Source: Planctomycetota bacterium (GTDB lineage Bacteria > Planctomycetota > UBA1135). From it: 64,000 nt of DNA. Made by a program: the position numbers and the translations under genes. The DNA lies in NCBI GenBank assembly GCA_008501825.1, contig QQUA01000011.1, positions 109,775-173,774 of the forward strand. Direction: 5' to 3'. The notes beneath the pieces are model-generated. The model saw nothing but the letters and a program-made list of their open reading frames with translations, ran no database searches and was not told where the DNA came from. Position 1 is the stretch's first letter, and each line of letters begins with the position of its first letter. Positions 37,004 to 46,454 of the stretch are shown in pieces.

Positions 37004-37434
37004 GGATCAGAACCGGAACCGTTCCATGGGGATTTCGGCCAGGGATGCAGCACCCCACGGAATTGGGACAGATAAGCTAGCGCCAGGAAGACTTCCAAAG
37101 CCAGGATGACGTAAGCGATGATCGTACCGCTCGGGTCCAAGAAGTGATGATAAAGAACGATGTGGACCACGATCGGAGCCAGGACCACCAAACCCAAGGG
37201 CAGGAACAATCCGGTCAGGACCATGAAACCGCCGGCCAGTTCCGCGCCACCGCGAAGTGGGTGCATGAAACCGGCGTCGGTCATCGCGTCCATGAACTTT
37301 TGCGCCGCTTCCGGCATTTCCTGCGGCGGTTCCATCAACGGATCGTAACCAAGGGACCACATCAAGGTGTTCAAACCGAACACTACAAACGGCGCCCCCA
37401 GCAACAAACGAGCGATCCAAAGGACGTAACGCAT
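36997..37434 (-). CDS. DoxX-family membrane protein
   Basis: The 145-residue protein has four hydrophobic segments and the DoxX/SURF4 pattern: RLLLGAPFVVFGLNTL, MDAMTDAGFMHPLRGGAELAGGFMVLTGLFLPLG and LAPIVVHIVLYHHFLDPSG. DoxX proteins are small inner-membrane proteins, some tied to thiol or redox homeostasis. No specific role can be assigned. It follows wzz by 20 bases on the same strand. The stop lies in the first tandem repeat unit encountered on the minus strand (36992-37003). Confidence 0.85.
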   Translation of the reverse strand: MRYVLWIARLLLGAPFVVFGLNTLMWSLGYDPLMEPPQEMPEAAQKFMDAMTDAGFMHPLRGGAELAGGFMVLTGLFLPLGLVVLAPIVVHIVLYHHFLDPSGTIIAYVILALEVFLALAYLSQFRGVLHPWPKSPWNGSGSDPA

Positions 37435-37454
37435 CAGGGATTCTCCAACGGGTT

Positions 37455-38804
37455 TCAGTAGGGAAAGCGGCGGCGGGCTTGGTCCAACAGTTCCATGCCC
37501 AAAGCCAAAGCCAAACCGGCGATCAAACCGGCCACGGAAGTGAACAAGATGATGCCGGTGGAAGTGGGCACCGGCTTGACATCCTCTTCATCGGCCATGC
37601 GGAATTTATCGGAATAAGTGAATTCCAATCCGCGTTCGAGCTGCAAGCGGATCTCCGCCATGCGGCGCTCGATGTCGTCGGCATATTTGCGATGCCGCTC
37701 TACGTCGCCGTTCAGGCGTTCGATTTCGGTCATGTTGATCGGAAACTCGGTCAAGCGACCCTGAATCGCCGTCAACCTTTCTTGCAGGACGGTTCGTTTC
37801 GGCTCTACCGCCACTCGGGAAAGTTCGTTGTCCACCAACCGGGCGTTCAGATTTCGAGCCTGCTCGTCCAAGGTTTCCGTGGACGAAGAATGAATCAACT
37901 CCAGCTCCTTGTCGGCCAGCTCCGCCGCCCGCTGGCGGGCCAGACTCAAGCGAGTCAGCAAGTCTTTGACCACCGGATGTTCCGGGGTATAGACCAAGCG
38001 TTGAACCGCCAAATCCGATTCCAAAGTCTGCACCTGGTCTTGCAAACTGCGAAAGACCGGGTTCAAGGCGTAATTGCGACGACTCAACTGCCATTCCGGA
38101 CGTTCGGCGAGCAAGACGGCTACCGCTTGCTGCTCGGCAATCAAACGCTGTTCGTCCAACTCCAAATCTTCCAAGCTGCTTTCCACCGCCCGGCGTTGCT
38201 GCAGCAAGATCTGAATCTCGTTTTCCAAATCGGGGCTTCCCAAGGTCTCCAATTGGTCGACCAGAGCTTGCCGAGCCTCTTGATACAGTTCCCAAGCCTG
38301 AGGCGCTTCGGCTTCGAAAGCCGCCAGAGTCGCCCGCGGAGCGGTTTCCGCCATTTCCCGAATTTCGTCCCGAACCGCGTCCACGAAGGCATTGGCCAAC
38401 AAAATGGCCGCCTGCGGATCCCGGTCATACACCACGGCCGACAATTGCTGATACGAATCGATGTCGGCAATCATGTTGCGCCGCAACTTTTTGATGTCGA
38501 CATCGGGGACCAACTCGGCCACCCGGTCAAATACCGCTCCCGAATTGATCAGGCCCATCAAGCCGACCCGGGTGCCTTCAGAGAAATCCGGAGTCACCGG
38601 CCCCATCGGAATGTTATTGCCCTCGTTGTTCAAGGACAGGCGAGTCGATTCCATGGGAATAAACATGGTGGCCCGAGCCAAATAAGTTTTCGGCACGTTC
38701 TTTTCGAAGTACATGCCGCCACCGATCGAACCGCCCAACACCAAAAGGATGACCAGCTTACGCCGGTACAAAGCGCCGAGTAAGGAGGAGATGTTAGTGT
38801 CCAT
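37455..38804 (-). CDS. Wzz-type polysaccharide chain-length/co-polymerase protein
   Basis: In this 449-residue protein, an N-terminal membrane helix (about 16-34) and a C-terminal one (about 418-440) bracket a large periplasmic coiled-coil domain (roughly 150-400). The C-terminal segment is preceded by a proline-rich stretch (EEDVKPVPTSTG). This is the Wzz/PCP fold that sets polymer length. No C-terminal tyrosine-kinase domain is attached and none lies next to it. It overlaps the O-antigen-ligase-like gene by 11 bases, so the two are translationally linked. Confidence 0.85.
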   Translation of the reverse strand: MDTNISSLLGALYRRKLVILLVLGGSIGGGMYFEKNVPKTYLARATMFIPMESTRLSLNNEGNNIPMGPVTPDFSEGTRVGLMGLINSGAVFDRVAELVPDVDIKKLRRNMIADIDSYQQLSAVVYDRDPQAAILLANAFVDAVRDEIREMAETAPRATLAAFEAEAPQAWELYQEARQALVDQLETLGSPDLENEIQILLQQRRAVESSLEDLELDEQRLIAEQQAVAVLLAERPEWQLSRRNYALNPVFRSLQDQVQTLESDLAVQRLVYTPEHPVVKDLLTRLSLARQRAAELADKELELIHSSSTETLDEQARNLNARLVDNELSRVAVEPKRTVLQERLTAIQGRLTEFPINMTEIERLNGDVERHRKYADDIERRMAEIRLQLERGLEFTYSDKFRMADEEDVKPVPTSTGIILFTSVAGLIAGLALALGMELLDQARRRFPY

Positions 38805-40317
38805 GAGTTACCGGAGCAGGAGGACGCAGGAAGAAGAGCTGAGCCGCGGGTTCGCTTTCTCCCTCTTCGAGGTGGGCGTGCCGTTTGGAGACCATCACCG
38901 CGGTTTCCATCAATGCCGTGATCGCCCACAAGAATTTGACCCACAAGAACATGGCGAACAAATTTTGAATGGTGGTGATGCCGGCGGCAATGGCCAAGCC
39001 GATGACCCAGTCGCGATCTTCAAAGTGCTTGGTGTGCAACAAGCGCTCCAACATGCGGGCAGCCAGCAGGCCGACCATACCCAACAGGCCGACCATGCCG
39101 AACAAGCCCATTTCCGACAGGGCTTGCAAATAGGTATTGTGCACTTCCAAGTGATATGGATTGAAGAAGTGCAACATTTGCCCGACGCCGCGGCCCAAAA
39201 TGGGATCCCGCATGAACGATTGATAGGCAATGTGATCGATGTGCCAGCGGAAGTCGGCGGAAGAGGCGTTGAAGTCCTTGACCGCGTCGTAAACCTGGCG
39301 CGCCAATCCCGATTCGATGCCGATGAAACCGATCGTGCCCAGACCGATCAAGTAAATCAAAGCGTATTTCGGCCAGCGGATCAGGGGAATCAGCATCGAG
39401 CAGGCGCCCAAGGCCAACCAGCCGGATCGGGACCAGGTAATCAATACGCCGATGCCCAGATAAACGAAAGCGCTGAGATATAGGATGCGCTTCTCCCGGC
39501 TGATTTGGCCGAAAGGCTTGGTAGCGAAGAACAGCAACAACACCGCCACCGCGGAAAGGGCGTTGGACTGATGGTTGGGGTGCAGCATCAAGCCGGTACA
39601 GCGAGTGGCCGGCCCCCAAGGCGTATCGATGCGGTTGTATTCCGCGGTGGTAAAGGTCACCGGTTGCCCGGTGATGTAGGACAAGATCATTTGGGCAATG
39701 CCGGTAGTGGTCGACAGCACCGCCGCCAAAATCATGAAGTGGAAAAAGATGTCCAAATGCCGCCGAGTGCGGATGATCATCGGGAACAAGGGAACCATGG
39801 CGATATAAGTCATGCGGAATCCCATGTTCGGCAGGACGTTGCCGATTTTCTCCGCCAGCACCAAAGTCGTGGTATAGGACAGCAAGATCCAGGCGATGGG
39901 AAATACCAACGGCGTCAAAGGAAAGCGCAAATCTCCCCGCCGGAGCCACCTCTCCAAGATCAGGAGACCGATCAGCAATAGGGAGAACTGAAACAAGCCC
40001 GGCACGGCGTCGGCGAATAAGGAAAACACCATTAAACCCAAGGCCGGCCGATCCCATTCGCCGGAAAGATAAACCCAAGCCAACAAACCGGCCAATGCCA
40101 AAGCCAAAACGCAAGCGAAACCGGTGAACACGAACGGCAAATCGTTGACGAAGGGAGGATAGCCCCCCATCAGGCGGATTTGCAGCAACTGGCCGTGGAC
40201 GCCGTCCAGGTAAACCAAATAACCGACGCCGACGCCGATGAACACGGCGAGCAGGCCCAACAGCCAACCCAAAAGTTGAAAACCCGGCGCCCGGGCTTGC
40301 AGGGTCGGCTCAGTCAT
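38794..40317 (-). CDS. O-antigen ligase/polymerase-like membrane protein
   Basis: The 507-residue protein has about 11-12 membrane helices. A large periplasmic loop near residues 340-400 contains DPILGRGVGQMLHFFN, LEVHNTYLQALSEMGLFG and similar elements, as in the Wzy/WaaL (O-antigen ligase) superfamily motif. Such proteins join polysaccharide to lipid carrier or core lipid, or polymerise repeat units. The gene starts inside the GH39 gene's last codons (8-base overlap) and runs into wzz. Polymerase or ligase cannot be told apart by eye. Confidence 0.82.
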   Translation of the reverse strand: MTEPTLQARAPGFQLLGWLLGLLAVFIGVGVGYLVYLDGVHGQLLQIRLMGGYPPFVNDLPFVFTGFACVLALALAGLLAWVYLSGEWDRPALGLMVFSLFADAVPGLFQFSLLLIGLLILERWLRRGDLRFPLTPLVFPIAWILLSYTTTLVLAEKIGNVLPNMGFRMTYIAMVPLFPMIIRTRRHLDIFFHFMILAAVLSTTTGIAQMILSYITGQPVTFTTAEYNRIDTPWGPATRCTGLMLHPNHQSNALSAVAVLLLFFATKPFGQISREKRILYLSAFVYLGIGVLITWSRSGWLALGACSMLIPLIRWPKYALIYLIGLGTIGFIGIESGLARQVYDAVKDFNASSADFRWHIDHIAYQSFMRDPILGRGVGQMLHFFNPYHLEVHNTYLQALSEMGLFGMVGLLGMVGLLAARMLERLLHTKHFEDRDWVIGLAIAAGITTIQNLFAMFLWVKFLWAITALMETAVMVSKRHAHLEEGESEPAAQLFFLRPPAPVTHGH

Positions 40318-42466
40318 CGTCGGCGGGCGTTTCCGTTTCCGCTTCCCATTGCAATTCCACCAGCATGGCGCTGAACGGCGCTAGGTTCAGAACCAACTCG
40401 CGTTCCTGCCTTTGAAGATACGCATCCCAGGCATCCGCTGCCAGAGGCCAGGGTGCGCTGGCGGCATGTTTGGCCAGGCGAACCGGCGTCTCGGAACTCA
40501 AACGTTTGTGATATTGGCGGTACAAGGCTTCGGCCCGGCCGGCCAAATCGGCCCGCAACTGCCGCGCCGCCTGGCGGTCGCGCTTGCGCAGCACTCGTTC
40601 CACTTTTTGCAAATCGGTTTCGGAGGTCCCGCCTTTGCGCAACTCCTCCATGGTGCTTTCCACCACTCGGTCGTGGAGGCCGGGCCCCATCGATTCGAAC
40701 AGGCGGGCGAAATCGGGCCGGCTCATGGCTCGGCCGTGGTCTTTGTCCAGCAGCCAGACTCCGGTGATTCGGTCCGGGGCTTGGCGCCAGTGCAGCCGTA
40801 CCGGCCGGGACCGCCGCTGCCGTTCCCGCCGGTCTTCCAAGACCGAAGCCCGGGCTTCCTCCCAGACCGGTCGATCGCTGGCCGGCAAGCCCAAGCCCTC
40901 ATAATCGAGGCGGCCGGCCAAGAACTTCCGAATCCGCGGTTCGGATCCTTTGTACACCTGAGGGTCGATGCCCCGATTCATGGCCATCTTGTGAACCCGG
41001 TGTTCGGCCTCGCCGAAGGCATTGGAGATCAGCAAATAGCCCCGCTCCCCCTCCCGGGTCGCCAGCAGGCTCAAGTTCCACGGAGCCTGGCGGCGCTCGA
41101 CCGCCACCATGGGAAAGGAGGCGGCGTCCTTGCACATTTGCATGGCCACCAACACCGGTTTCGGCCCGCCGCGAAGCGTAAAGATGCCGACCGATTCCCC
41201 GGCGTAGTCGCGTTTGGCTTCCCAGGCGCCGTCCTGTAGTTGAAAAAAGATGGACGCCTTGACCTTGGTGTAGGCCAGAGCGGTCGTCATCGAAACGAAG
41301 TAGGCGCCGGCCCGGTGATCGTCCAATTCCGGAGCTACCGGCCTGGGAAGGGTAATGTTCCATTCCGACAGGATCAGCTCCGGCTCGGCGAAACCGCGCT
41401 GGGTCGCTTCCTCGGCCAAAGAGGTCGGCAAGCCCAAAGCATGCTGGTCGGTGGGATAGCCGAGATAGTCGTGGAAGGACAAAAAGTCGGGCTCGAAATT
41501 CAAGCGCTGGCAAGCGTCCAGGATGTCTTCGAACAGGCGTCGTCCGCCGCCATAGTTGTTGGCCATGCCCGGTCCGCCGATGTTGACTTCCGGCAGCAGT
41601 TCTTTGAGGTGACGGCCGGCCCGGGCGAAAAACTGGGCGAATTCCCGGTCGCTGCCGTGCCACTGGCGGGGCAAATCCGGCTCGTTCCAGATTTCGATGT
41701 AGCGCACCGGCACGCCGCGCTGGCGCATCCGGCTGACGTCCCGGGCTACGGTGGCGGCCCAATCTTCCGGCGAGCGAGGCGCTTTGCCGAAGGCTTGGGC
41801 TCCTGCATCGTTGGGCCCGGCGTAGTGTTCGGGGGCGCCGACCGCGCAGACGTAGACGTCGAGCCCGGCTTTGGCGGCGGCCAAGCCGGCCTTGATGTGG
41901 CGGTCGGCGAAGCGGCTCATGGTGTAGCGGATCCAGATCCGGGCCAAGGAGCCGGGTTCCGGTTGCAGCACTTGCCGGTAGGCCTCCCAACAGCCGGGAT
42001 CGGCGTTGGGGAAATCGTTCACCGAGGTCAACAAGGCCGGCGCCACGGTGGCGCCGGATTGGCCGAAATCGACCACAAAGTCGACCCCCTGGGCCGGGGG
42101 TTCCACCGTCTCGGCGATGTTTTCCGCGGTGTCGGCCAGTTCGAGTTCCGGCTTCGGTTCCGTCTCCGGCTCCGAAGGAGGCTCCAGATGCGGATTCGGA
42201 TTCGAGGCTTGAGCTTCCTGCGGGATGGCCGGCTCCGAAGGTGTGGCATCGGCGACCGGCTCGGAGTCGCCCGGATCGTCCTGGAGAGCGGAAACAGATT
42301 TCGGATTTTCAGAATTGGCCTCGGCTCCCGTTTCGCTTTCCTCTCCGGCCCAGGCCGCCGGCGCCGAAGCCGGTGTCTCCTCCGGAGGAGCCGGGCAGGA
42401 AACCAGGGCCAGCAGCAGCCAAGCCACCGCGAAAAGAATGGAAAACGGCAGGGTGAAGGCGCGCAT
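40310..42466 (-). CDS. GH39-like glycoside hydrolase lipoprotein
   Basis: The 718-residue protein has a lipoprotein signal (LLLALVSC, Cys about 24), then an acidic Pro/Glu/Ala-rich linker (about 25-125). A clan-A TIM-barrel follows with YIEIWNEPDLPRQW (acid/base Glu, about 250), FLSFHDYLGYPT and LILSEWNITLPRP (nucleophile Glu, about 345), and a beta-rich C-terminal region completes it. The layout fits GH39 (beta-xylosidase/iduronidase) or a related clan-A family. It would cleave polysaccharide outside the inner membrane, perhaps trimming the polymer made by its operon. It overlaps the upstream stop by one base (TAATG). Confidence 0.75.
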   Translation of the reverse strand: MRAFTLPFSILFAVAWLLLALVSCPAPPEETPASAPAAWAGEESETGAEANSENPKSVSALQDDPGDSEPVADATPSEPAIPQEAQASNPNPHLEPPSEPETEPKPELELADTAENIAETVEPPAQGVDFVVDFGQSGATVAPALLTSVNDFPNADPGCWEAYRQVLQPEPGSLARIWIRYTMSRFADRHIKAGLAAAKAGLDVYVCAVGAPEHYAGPNDAGAQAFGKAPRSPEDWAATVARDVSRMRQRGVPVRYIEIWNEPDLPRQWHGSDREFAQFFARAGRHLKELLPEVNIGGPGMANNYGGGRRLFEDILDACQRLNFEPDFLSFHDYLGYPTDQHALGLPTSLAEEATQRGFAEPELILSEWNITLPRPVAPELDDHRAGAYFVSMTTALAYTKVKASIFFQLQDGAWEAKRDYAGESVGIFTLRGGPKPVLVAMQMCKDAASFPMVAVERRQAPWNLSLLATREGERGYLLISNAFGEAEHRVHKMAMNRGIDPQVYKGSEPRIRKFLAGRLDYEGLGLPASDRPVWEEARASVLEDRRERQRRSRPVRLHWRQAPDRITGVWLLDKDHGRAMSRPDFARLFESMGPGLHDRVVESTMEELRKGGTSETDLQKVERVLRKRDRQAARQLRADLAGRAEALYRQYHKRLSSETPVRLAKHAASAPWPLAADAWDAYLQRQERELVLNLAPFSAMLVELQWEAETETPADDD

Positions 42467-44127
42467 TACTGCAAATAGCCCAGGCCTCGCAGGGATTCCT
42501 CAATCGCCGCGGTCTGCTCGTCGCTGAAAGCATCGGCGCTCATGGCACCCACGGCCGGTTCGTCTTCTTCCACCATGGCCACCTCCGCCGGTTCGGCGAA
42601 CACCCCGGGGTGAACCGAACCTTCCATCCAGGAAGGCACCGCTTCCCCCACCGACGCCAGCAGGGTTGGGGTGGTGTCTTGAATGTGCATGTCTTCGAGA
42701 ATGCGGCCGGCCGCCACTCCGGGCCCTTCCAAGGCGAAAATACCGTTGAAACGGTGTTGGCCGCTGATGGCGGCGTTTTTCCGACGCACGAACATGGTCG
42801 GCAAATCCCAGCCTTCCTTCGGCAGGCAGGACAAACCCTGCATCATGAATTGCAGGTCGGGAGCGCTGGGAATGTGCGGGCCGGTGTACATGTCGGTGGC
42901 CTTGGCGCAGAAGTCCACCGCCGGCTTGCCGTCCGGGGTGTGCAACTGGTGAAGCTTCTCTTCCATCTCCACCAGCAGGCGCCGGGCTTCCTCGCCGGGA
43001 TCGACGATGCCTTCCGGTTCGCGGCCGCGAATGTTCAGGCAAATGCCGTGCATGGCGCTGAAAGCCTTGGTCTTGGACCAAATCACGTCGCGCATGTCGG
43101 CATGGCGTTTGACCTTCGGCCGCACCACCGGCATCTTGCCCAAGGGGCCGATGATTTTGGCCAGGAAGCCTAAACCCGCCCGGCGCAGGGCATCGGCCAG
43201 ATAGGTTTTGCCCCAAGTGAAGTAAGGCGGAGTTTTGCGGACCAGATAACCATTTTCCTCCAACCACATGTTGAGGTGGAAATCGGTGTACTGCGGCCCG
43301 AATCCGTGATCGCTGACCAGCGCCACGGGGACGTCTTCGCCGACGATTTCCCGCACCGCGCCGACGAAGTCATCGGCCAAGCGATACGAATCTTTGATCA
43401 CTTCGCCGAAACGGCGATGGCCCTCTTCGGTGTAGCCGTCGTGAGTCGGATCTTGAAACTTCCAGAAATAATGCTGGCAGCGGTCGGTGACCGAAACCAC
43501 GGTAAAGAAGAAATCGGTGGGCTTGCGCCGCATCCATTCCTTCAAGATGGCCAGGCGGTCTTCTTCAACCGCGAACAGCTCCTTGCGCAGGCGTTCATAG
43601 GCCTCGAAGTCGTCCTCCGGCTTTTCGGTGTCGCCGTCGTAAGGGGCGTAATTGACGTCGGGCTTGTAAGGATGGCCGAGGAATTCGCCCATCTCCTGCA
43701 TGGTGCCGGAGGGCCAGGCGATGGTGTCGCCTTCCAGCGGCATGGGAATGCCGGAGACCATATAACCGTCCTTGACCGGGAAGGGCGGATAGGTCATCGG
43801 CACGCTGAGGCTGCCCACACTCCAGTTGCGCCGGGTCAGCAAGGACATGATGTCTTTGCCGGCGAAATTGCGGCTGTCCACCAGCTTGCAATCGTAAGAA
43901 CCCTTCTCCCGGCGGATGAAGTGAAAAATGCCGTGGCGGCCGGGGTTGATCCCGGTCATCATCGAAGTCCAGGCCGGCGGCGTAATCGGAGGCTTTTCCG
44001 ATTCCAGGTCGCCGGAGACCCCTTGCTTGAGAATGCGGGCGATGTGAGGCAGCTCACCCTCTTCAATCATCGGGCGGATGATTTCGTAGGTGGCGCCGTC
44101 AATTCCAACAATGGCGAGACGAGTCAC
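42466..44127 (-). CDS. type I phosphodiesterase/nucleotide pyrophosphatase-like enzyme (soluble)
   Basis: This 553-residue alkaline-phosphatase-superfamily protein lacks a signal peptide. It has LAIVGIDGATYEII (metal Asp), ITPPAWTSMMTGINPGRHG (probable Thr nucleophile), VALVSDHGFGPQYTDFH (Asp-His metals) and HIQDTTPTLLASVG near the end. The start is GTG 44127, right before the VTRLAIVGIDG core; the 24-residue extension would cross the divergent promoter region. It ends LGYLQ. The substrate may be a phosphoester in the polysaccharide pathway (inference). It is the first gene of the polysaccharide operon, 101 bases from the divergent Wza-like gene. Confidence 0.78.
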   Translation of the reverse strand: MTRLAIVGIDGATYEIIRPMIEEGELPHIARILKQGVSGDLESEKPPITPPAWTSMMTGINPGRHGIFHFIRREKGSYDCKLVDSRNFAGKDIMSLLTRRNWSVGSLSVPMTYPPFPVKDGYMVSGIPMPLEGDTIAWPSGTMQEMGEFLGHPYKPDVNYAPYDGDTEKPEDDFEAYERLRKELFAVEEDRLAILKEWMRRKPTDFFFTVVSVTDRCQHYFWKFQDPTHDGYTEEGHRRFGEVIKDSYRLADDFVGAVREIVGEDVPVALVSDHGFGPQYTDFHLNMWLEENGYLVRKTPPYFTWGKTYLADALRRAGLGFLAKIIGPLGKMPVVRPKVKRHADMRDVIWSKTKAFSAMHGICLNIRGREPEGIVDPGEEARRLLVEMEEKLHQLHTPDGKPAVDFCAKATDMYTGPHIPSAPDLQFMMQGLSCLPKEGWDLPTMFVRRKNAAISGQHRFNGIFALEGPGVAAGRILEDMHIQDTTPTLLASVGEAVPSWMEGSVHPGVFAEPAEVAMVEEDEPAVGAMSADAFSDEQTAAIEESLRGLGYLQ

Positions 44128-44228
44128 GGTTCTGTTTGGGAGGGTCGACGAGAGACTCGCCGGTAATGGTATTTGACCCGAAGGCCAGGACTGGGACAAT
44201 GTTGCCGTTCAAACCCCGGAATGGCCAA

Positions 44229-44987
44229 ATGACCACCCGACCGTTGCCCGTATTGCTGCTGCTCCTGGCAGCTTGTGCCACCAACGTCCACAAGGAGGGC
44301 CCCACCGTCGGTGAGGATCCCAACCTTTTGGGGGTCAACATCACCGATGAAATCCAAGCCGGCGAGTTCTTCATCGGCCCGGGAGACCAGGTGATTTTGG
44401 AGGTTTGGAACCACATGGATTTGAACAAGACCTATGTGGTGGATTCCGAGGGCCGTCTCAAGGTGCATTTGGTCAAAGCTCCGCTGGAAGTCGGCGGCCT
44501 GACCCGGGATCAGCTCCGCACCCTGCTGGAGCAGGAGTACGCCCGCTATCTGGTCGATCCTTCCCTGGACGTGACCATCAGCTACAGCCCGGACCGCAAG
44601 GTCACCATGCTGGGACAACTCGGGCGGCCTGGCACTTATCCGCTGACCAACCCTCGGACCACCGTGCTGGACATGTTGGCCAACGCCGGCGGGGTCGGCG
44701 CCGACGGGGACACTACCGGCATCTTGATGGCTCGGGAATTGGATGGCCAGGTGCAGGTCCGCTCCTACAACCTGGATTTGCTGTTCGATCCGGACGATCC
44801 CAATCTGAAGACCCAGATTCCCTTCGTGCAGCCCGGCGACATCGTCTACGTGTTGCGCACCTGGCAGTCCGAGTTTGACGAGGACCTGCGTACGGTTTCC
44901 GACATGTTGCGGACCATCAACTTCGCCGAGCGGGCCTTGATCCTGGCACCGCGCACCGGCTCCGCCGTCCGCGGCGACGGCGGTTAA
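44229..44987 (+). CDS. Wza-type polysaccharide export lipoprotein
   Basis: The 252-residue protein has a lipoprotein signal (LLLLLAAC, Cys about 16). A polysaccharide export (PES) domain follows with FFIGPGDQVILEVWN and DSEGRLKVHLV, then an SLBB-like segment with VTMLGQLGRPGTYPL. Family members form the outer-membrane or periplasmic conduit for polysaccharide. The protein is shorter than E. coli Wza (about 380), so only one SLBB repeat is present. It diverges from the phosphodiesterase gene and faces a run of membrane and unknown genes downstream. Confidence 0.85.
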   Translation: MTTRPLPVLLLLLAACATNVHKEGPTVGEDPNLLGVNITDEIQAGEFFIGPGDQVILEVWNHMDLNKTYVVDSEGRLKVHLVKAPLEVGGLTRDQLRTLLEQEYARYLVDPSLDVTISYSPDRKVTMLGQLGRPGTYPLTNPRTTVLDMLANAGGVGADGDTTGILMARELDGQVQVRSYNLDLLFDPDDPNLKTQIPFVQPGDIVYVLRTWQSEFDEDLRTVSDMLRTINFAERALILAPRTGSAVRGDGG

Positions 44988-45399
44988 GGAGAATCAGCCT
45001 TTCGGTCGATTCCCGGGCGATCGTCGTCTCGGGAAGTGGGTTCCAATGGGCCTAAGGTGCCGAGTAAGGCTCCGCAGAGGCCACCGGCCAGACTCAAGGG
45101 AAGCCGTCCGCCAACTTCGCGGTTGAAGAATTCGATCAGCCAGCGAATTCCGGCCAGTTCATCGTGGCTTTCGGCGCGCTCGTCGCCGATTCCCAAAAGA
45201 GTCAAGAGAAGGATATGGTTCCGGATATCCAAAGGGTGGAAAGGGAAACCAGAGCCTGGTCATTCCAGAAAGCTTGCCCCAAGTGAAATAATTGAAGGAT
45301 CAGCAATAGAGGAGTCAAGAGAACTGCAAAAAGCATGGCCATTCCAAAAGAGTGGCCGGAGGGGAGAGGCAAGCTGCTTATGGTTCGTACTTTGAACAT
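44984..45399 (-). pseudogene. small membrane protein gene, apparently frameshifted
   Basis: Two overlapping minus-strand frames look like pieces of one protein. The first (45202-45399, 65 residues) begins MFKVRTISS with an AAGGA site upstream and contains a membrane segment. The second (44984-45232, 82 residues, TTG start) continues with TLLGIGDERAESHDEL and another hydrophobic stretch. They overlap near 45202-45232 and differ by one frame, so a one-base lesion, an assembly error or two overlapping genes are all possible. The family is unrecognised. It starts just after the stop of the 45403 gene. Confidence 0.5.
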
Positions 45400-45402
45400 G
45401 TC

Positions 45403-46404
45403 TTATCTATTCCTTATGGAATCACCTTGCGAATGAACTTCCTCTATCCATTCCTTCAAATTCACCTCGTACTCAGCAATCTTCACCTCTTCTCCTGAAT
45501 CCAGGACCAAAACTCGGGTCAACTGATATTGGCCAGAAGGCAAACCCACAATTCTTAGCTTTGGTTGGCGCTCTGGGAGAAAACGAAAGTGAAATCTGAA
45601 CCCCTTAGGCAGTAGGGCAATATTGGTCGATCCTGGATCCTTTCCCCATTCAACATGAACCAGCTCACTTTCGTTTGTTGTCAATGGCTCCGCTTCAAGG
45701 ACGGTAGAAAACGATTTCAAATTTACAGTCCAGCCTCCATTTTCGGCGTGTTGAGGCGTGCCCACGCCTATAAACCACTCATCGACTCCGTCATTCTCAA
45801 TGCTACGAAAAGCAAACGCCAAAAAGGTCATATCCTTCACGTTCACCATTTCACAATGCGGTTCTTTCTCCAAAAAATCATGCATAAGATCGACGGCGCC
45901 AGAAGGGAAAAATCCCAAAACTTCAAAAGTCCCATCTTCATCTCTCTCAAGAGCCTCCCTCCAACTAAAATTCACGCGGGTGGATGGCCTATTGACCCGA
46001 AAGCAATAACCAACGGAAATAGGATGATCAGGTACGTATTGAACGATTCGTCCGATGTATCCTTTTGTGCCAAGGCCCGGTTCATTTTCAGCCCAAATCA
46101 AAAACTTACCAAGTGGAACGCGATTGAAAGTGGTAAAGCCCTTAGAATTGGTTTTCAGAGTAAGGTCATATAAGGGTGCATCTTCATAGATCCAATCTCC
46201 GACTCGAAAAGCTTGAAGCGTGACTTTCCGGCCCTGAACGGGGAGCCCGGTAACATCATCTAATACCAAACACAAAACAGTGGATCCCCCCGCCTTCGGG
46301 CGTGTCTGCCCCGAAGCTCGTGGAACGAGGCAGCAAAAGGCCAGAATGGCTAGACAAATCAACACGCGCTTCAAGTTCAATGTTTGTCTTCCTCGATCAA
46401 GCAT
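45403..46404 (-). CDS. secreted protein of unknown function
   Basis: The 333-residue protein has a signal peptide (about 1-33, ending RASGQ). The mature part is beta-rich and includes TVLCLVLDDVTGLPVQGRKV, an Ig-like or carboxypeptidase-regulatory-like opening, and PSGQYQLTRVLVLDSGEEVK near the end, suggesting more than one beta-sandwich domain. It belongs to a run of short secreted genes of low GC content. No family is recognised. It lies three bases upstream of the frameshifted small membrane ORF. Confidence 0.6.
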   Translation of the reverse strand: MLDRGRQTLNLKRVLICLAILAFCCLVPRASGQTRPKAGGSTVLCLVLDDVTGLPVQGRKVTLQAFRVGDWIYEDAPLYDLTLKTNSKGFTTFNRVPLGKFLIWAENEPGLGTKGYIGRIVQYVPDHPISVGYCFRVNRPSTRVNFSWREALERDEDGTFEVLGFFPSGAVDLMHDFLEKEPHCEMVNVKDMTFLAFAFRSIENDGVDEWFIGVGTPQHAENGGWTVNLKSFSTVLEAEPLTTNESELVHVEWGKDPGSTNIALLPKGFRFHFRFLPERQPKLRIVGLPSGQYQLTRVLVLDSGEEVKIAEYEVNLKEWIEEVHSQGDSIRNR

Positions 46405-46454
46405 GTTCCTGGGCTGAGCTTAAGCGATATTACTCACAATTGGGGAAGGTCTCC

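Noticed and set aside
45202..45399. PAP2 phosphatase motif PSGHS in the small membrane ORF
   Set aside because: The other PAP2 motifs are missing and the ORF is too short, so the match is likely chance.
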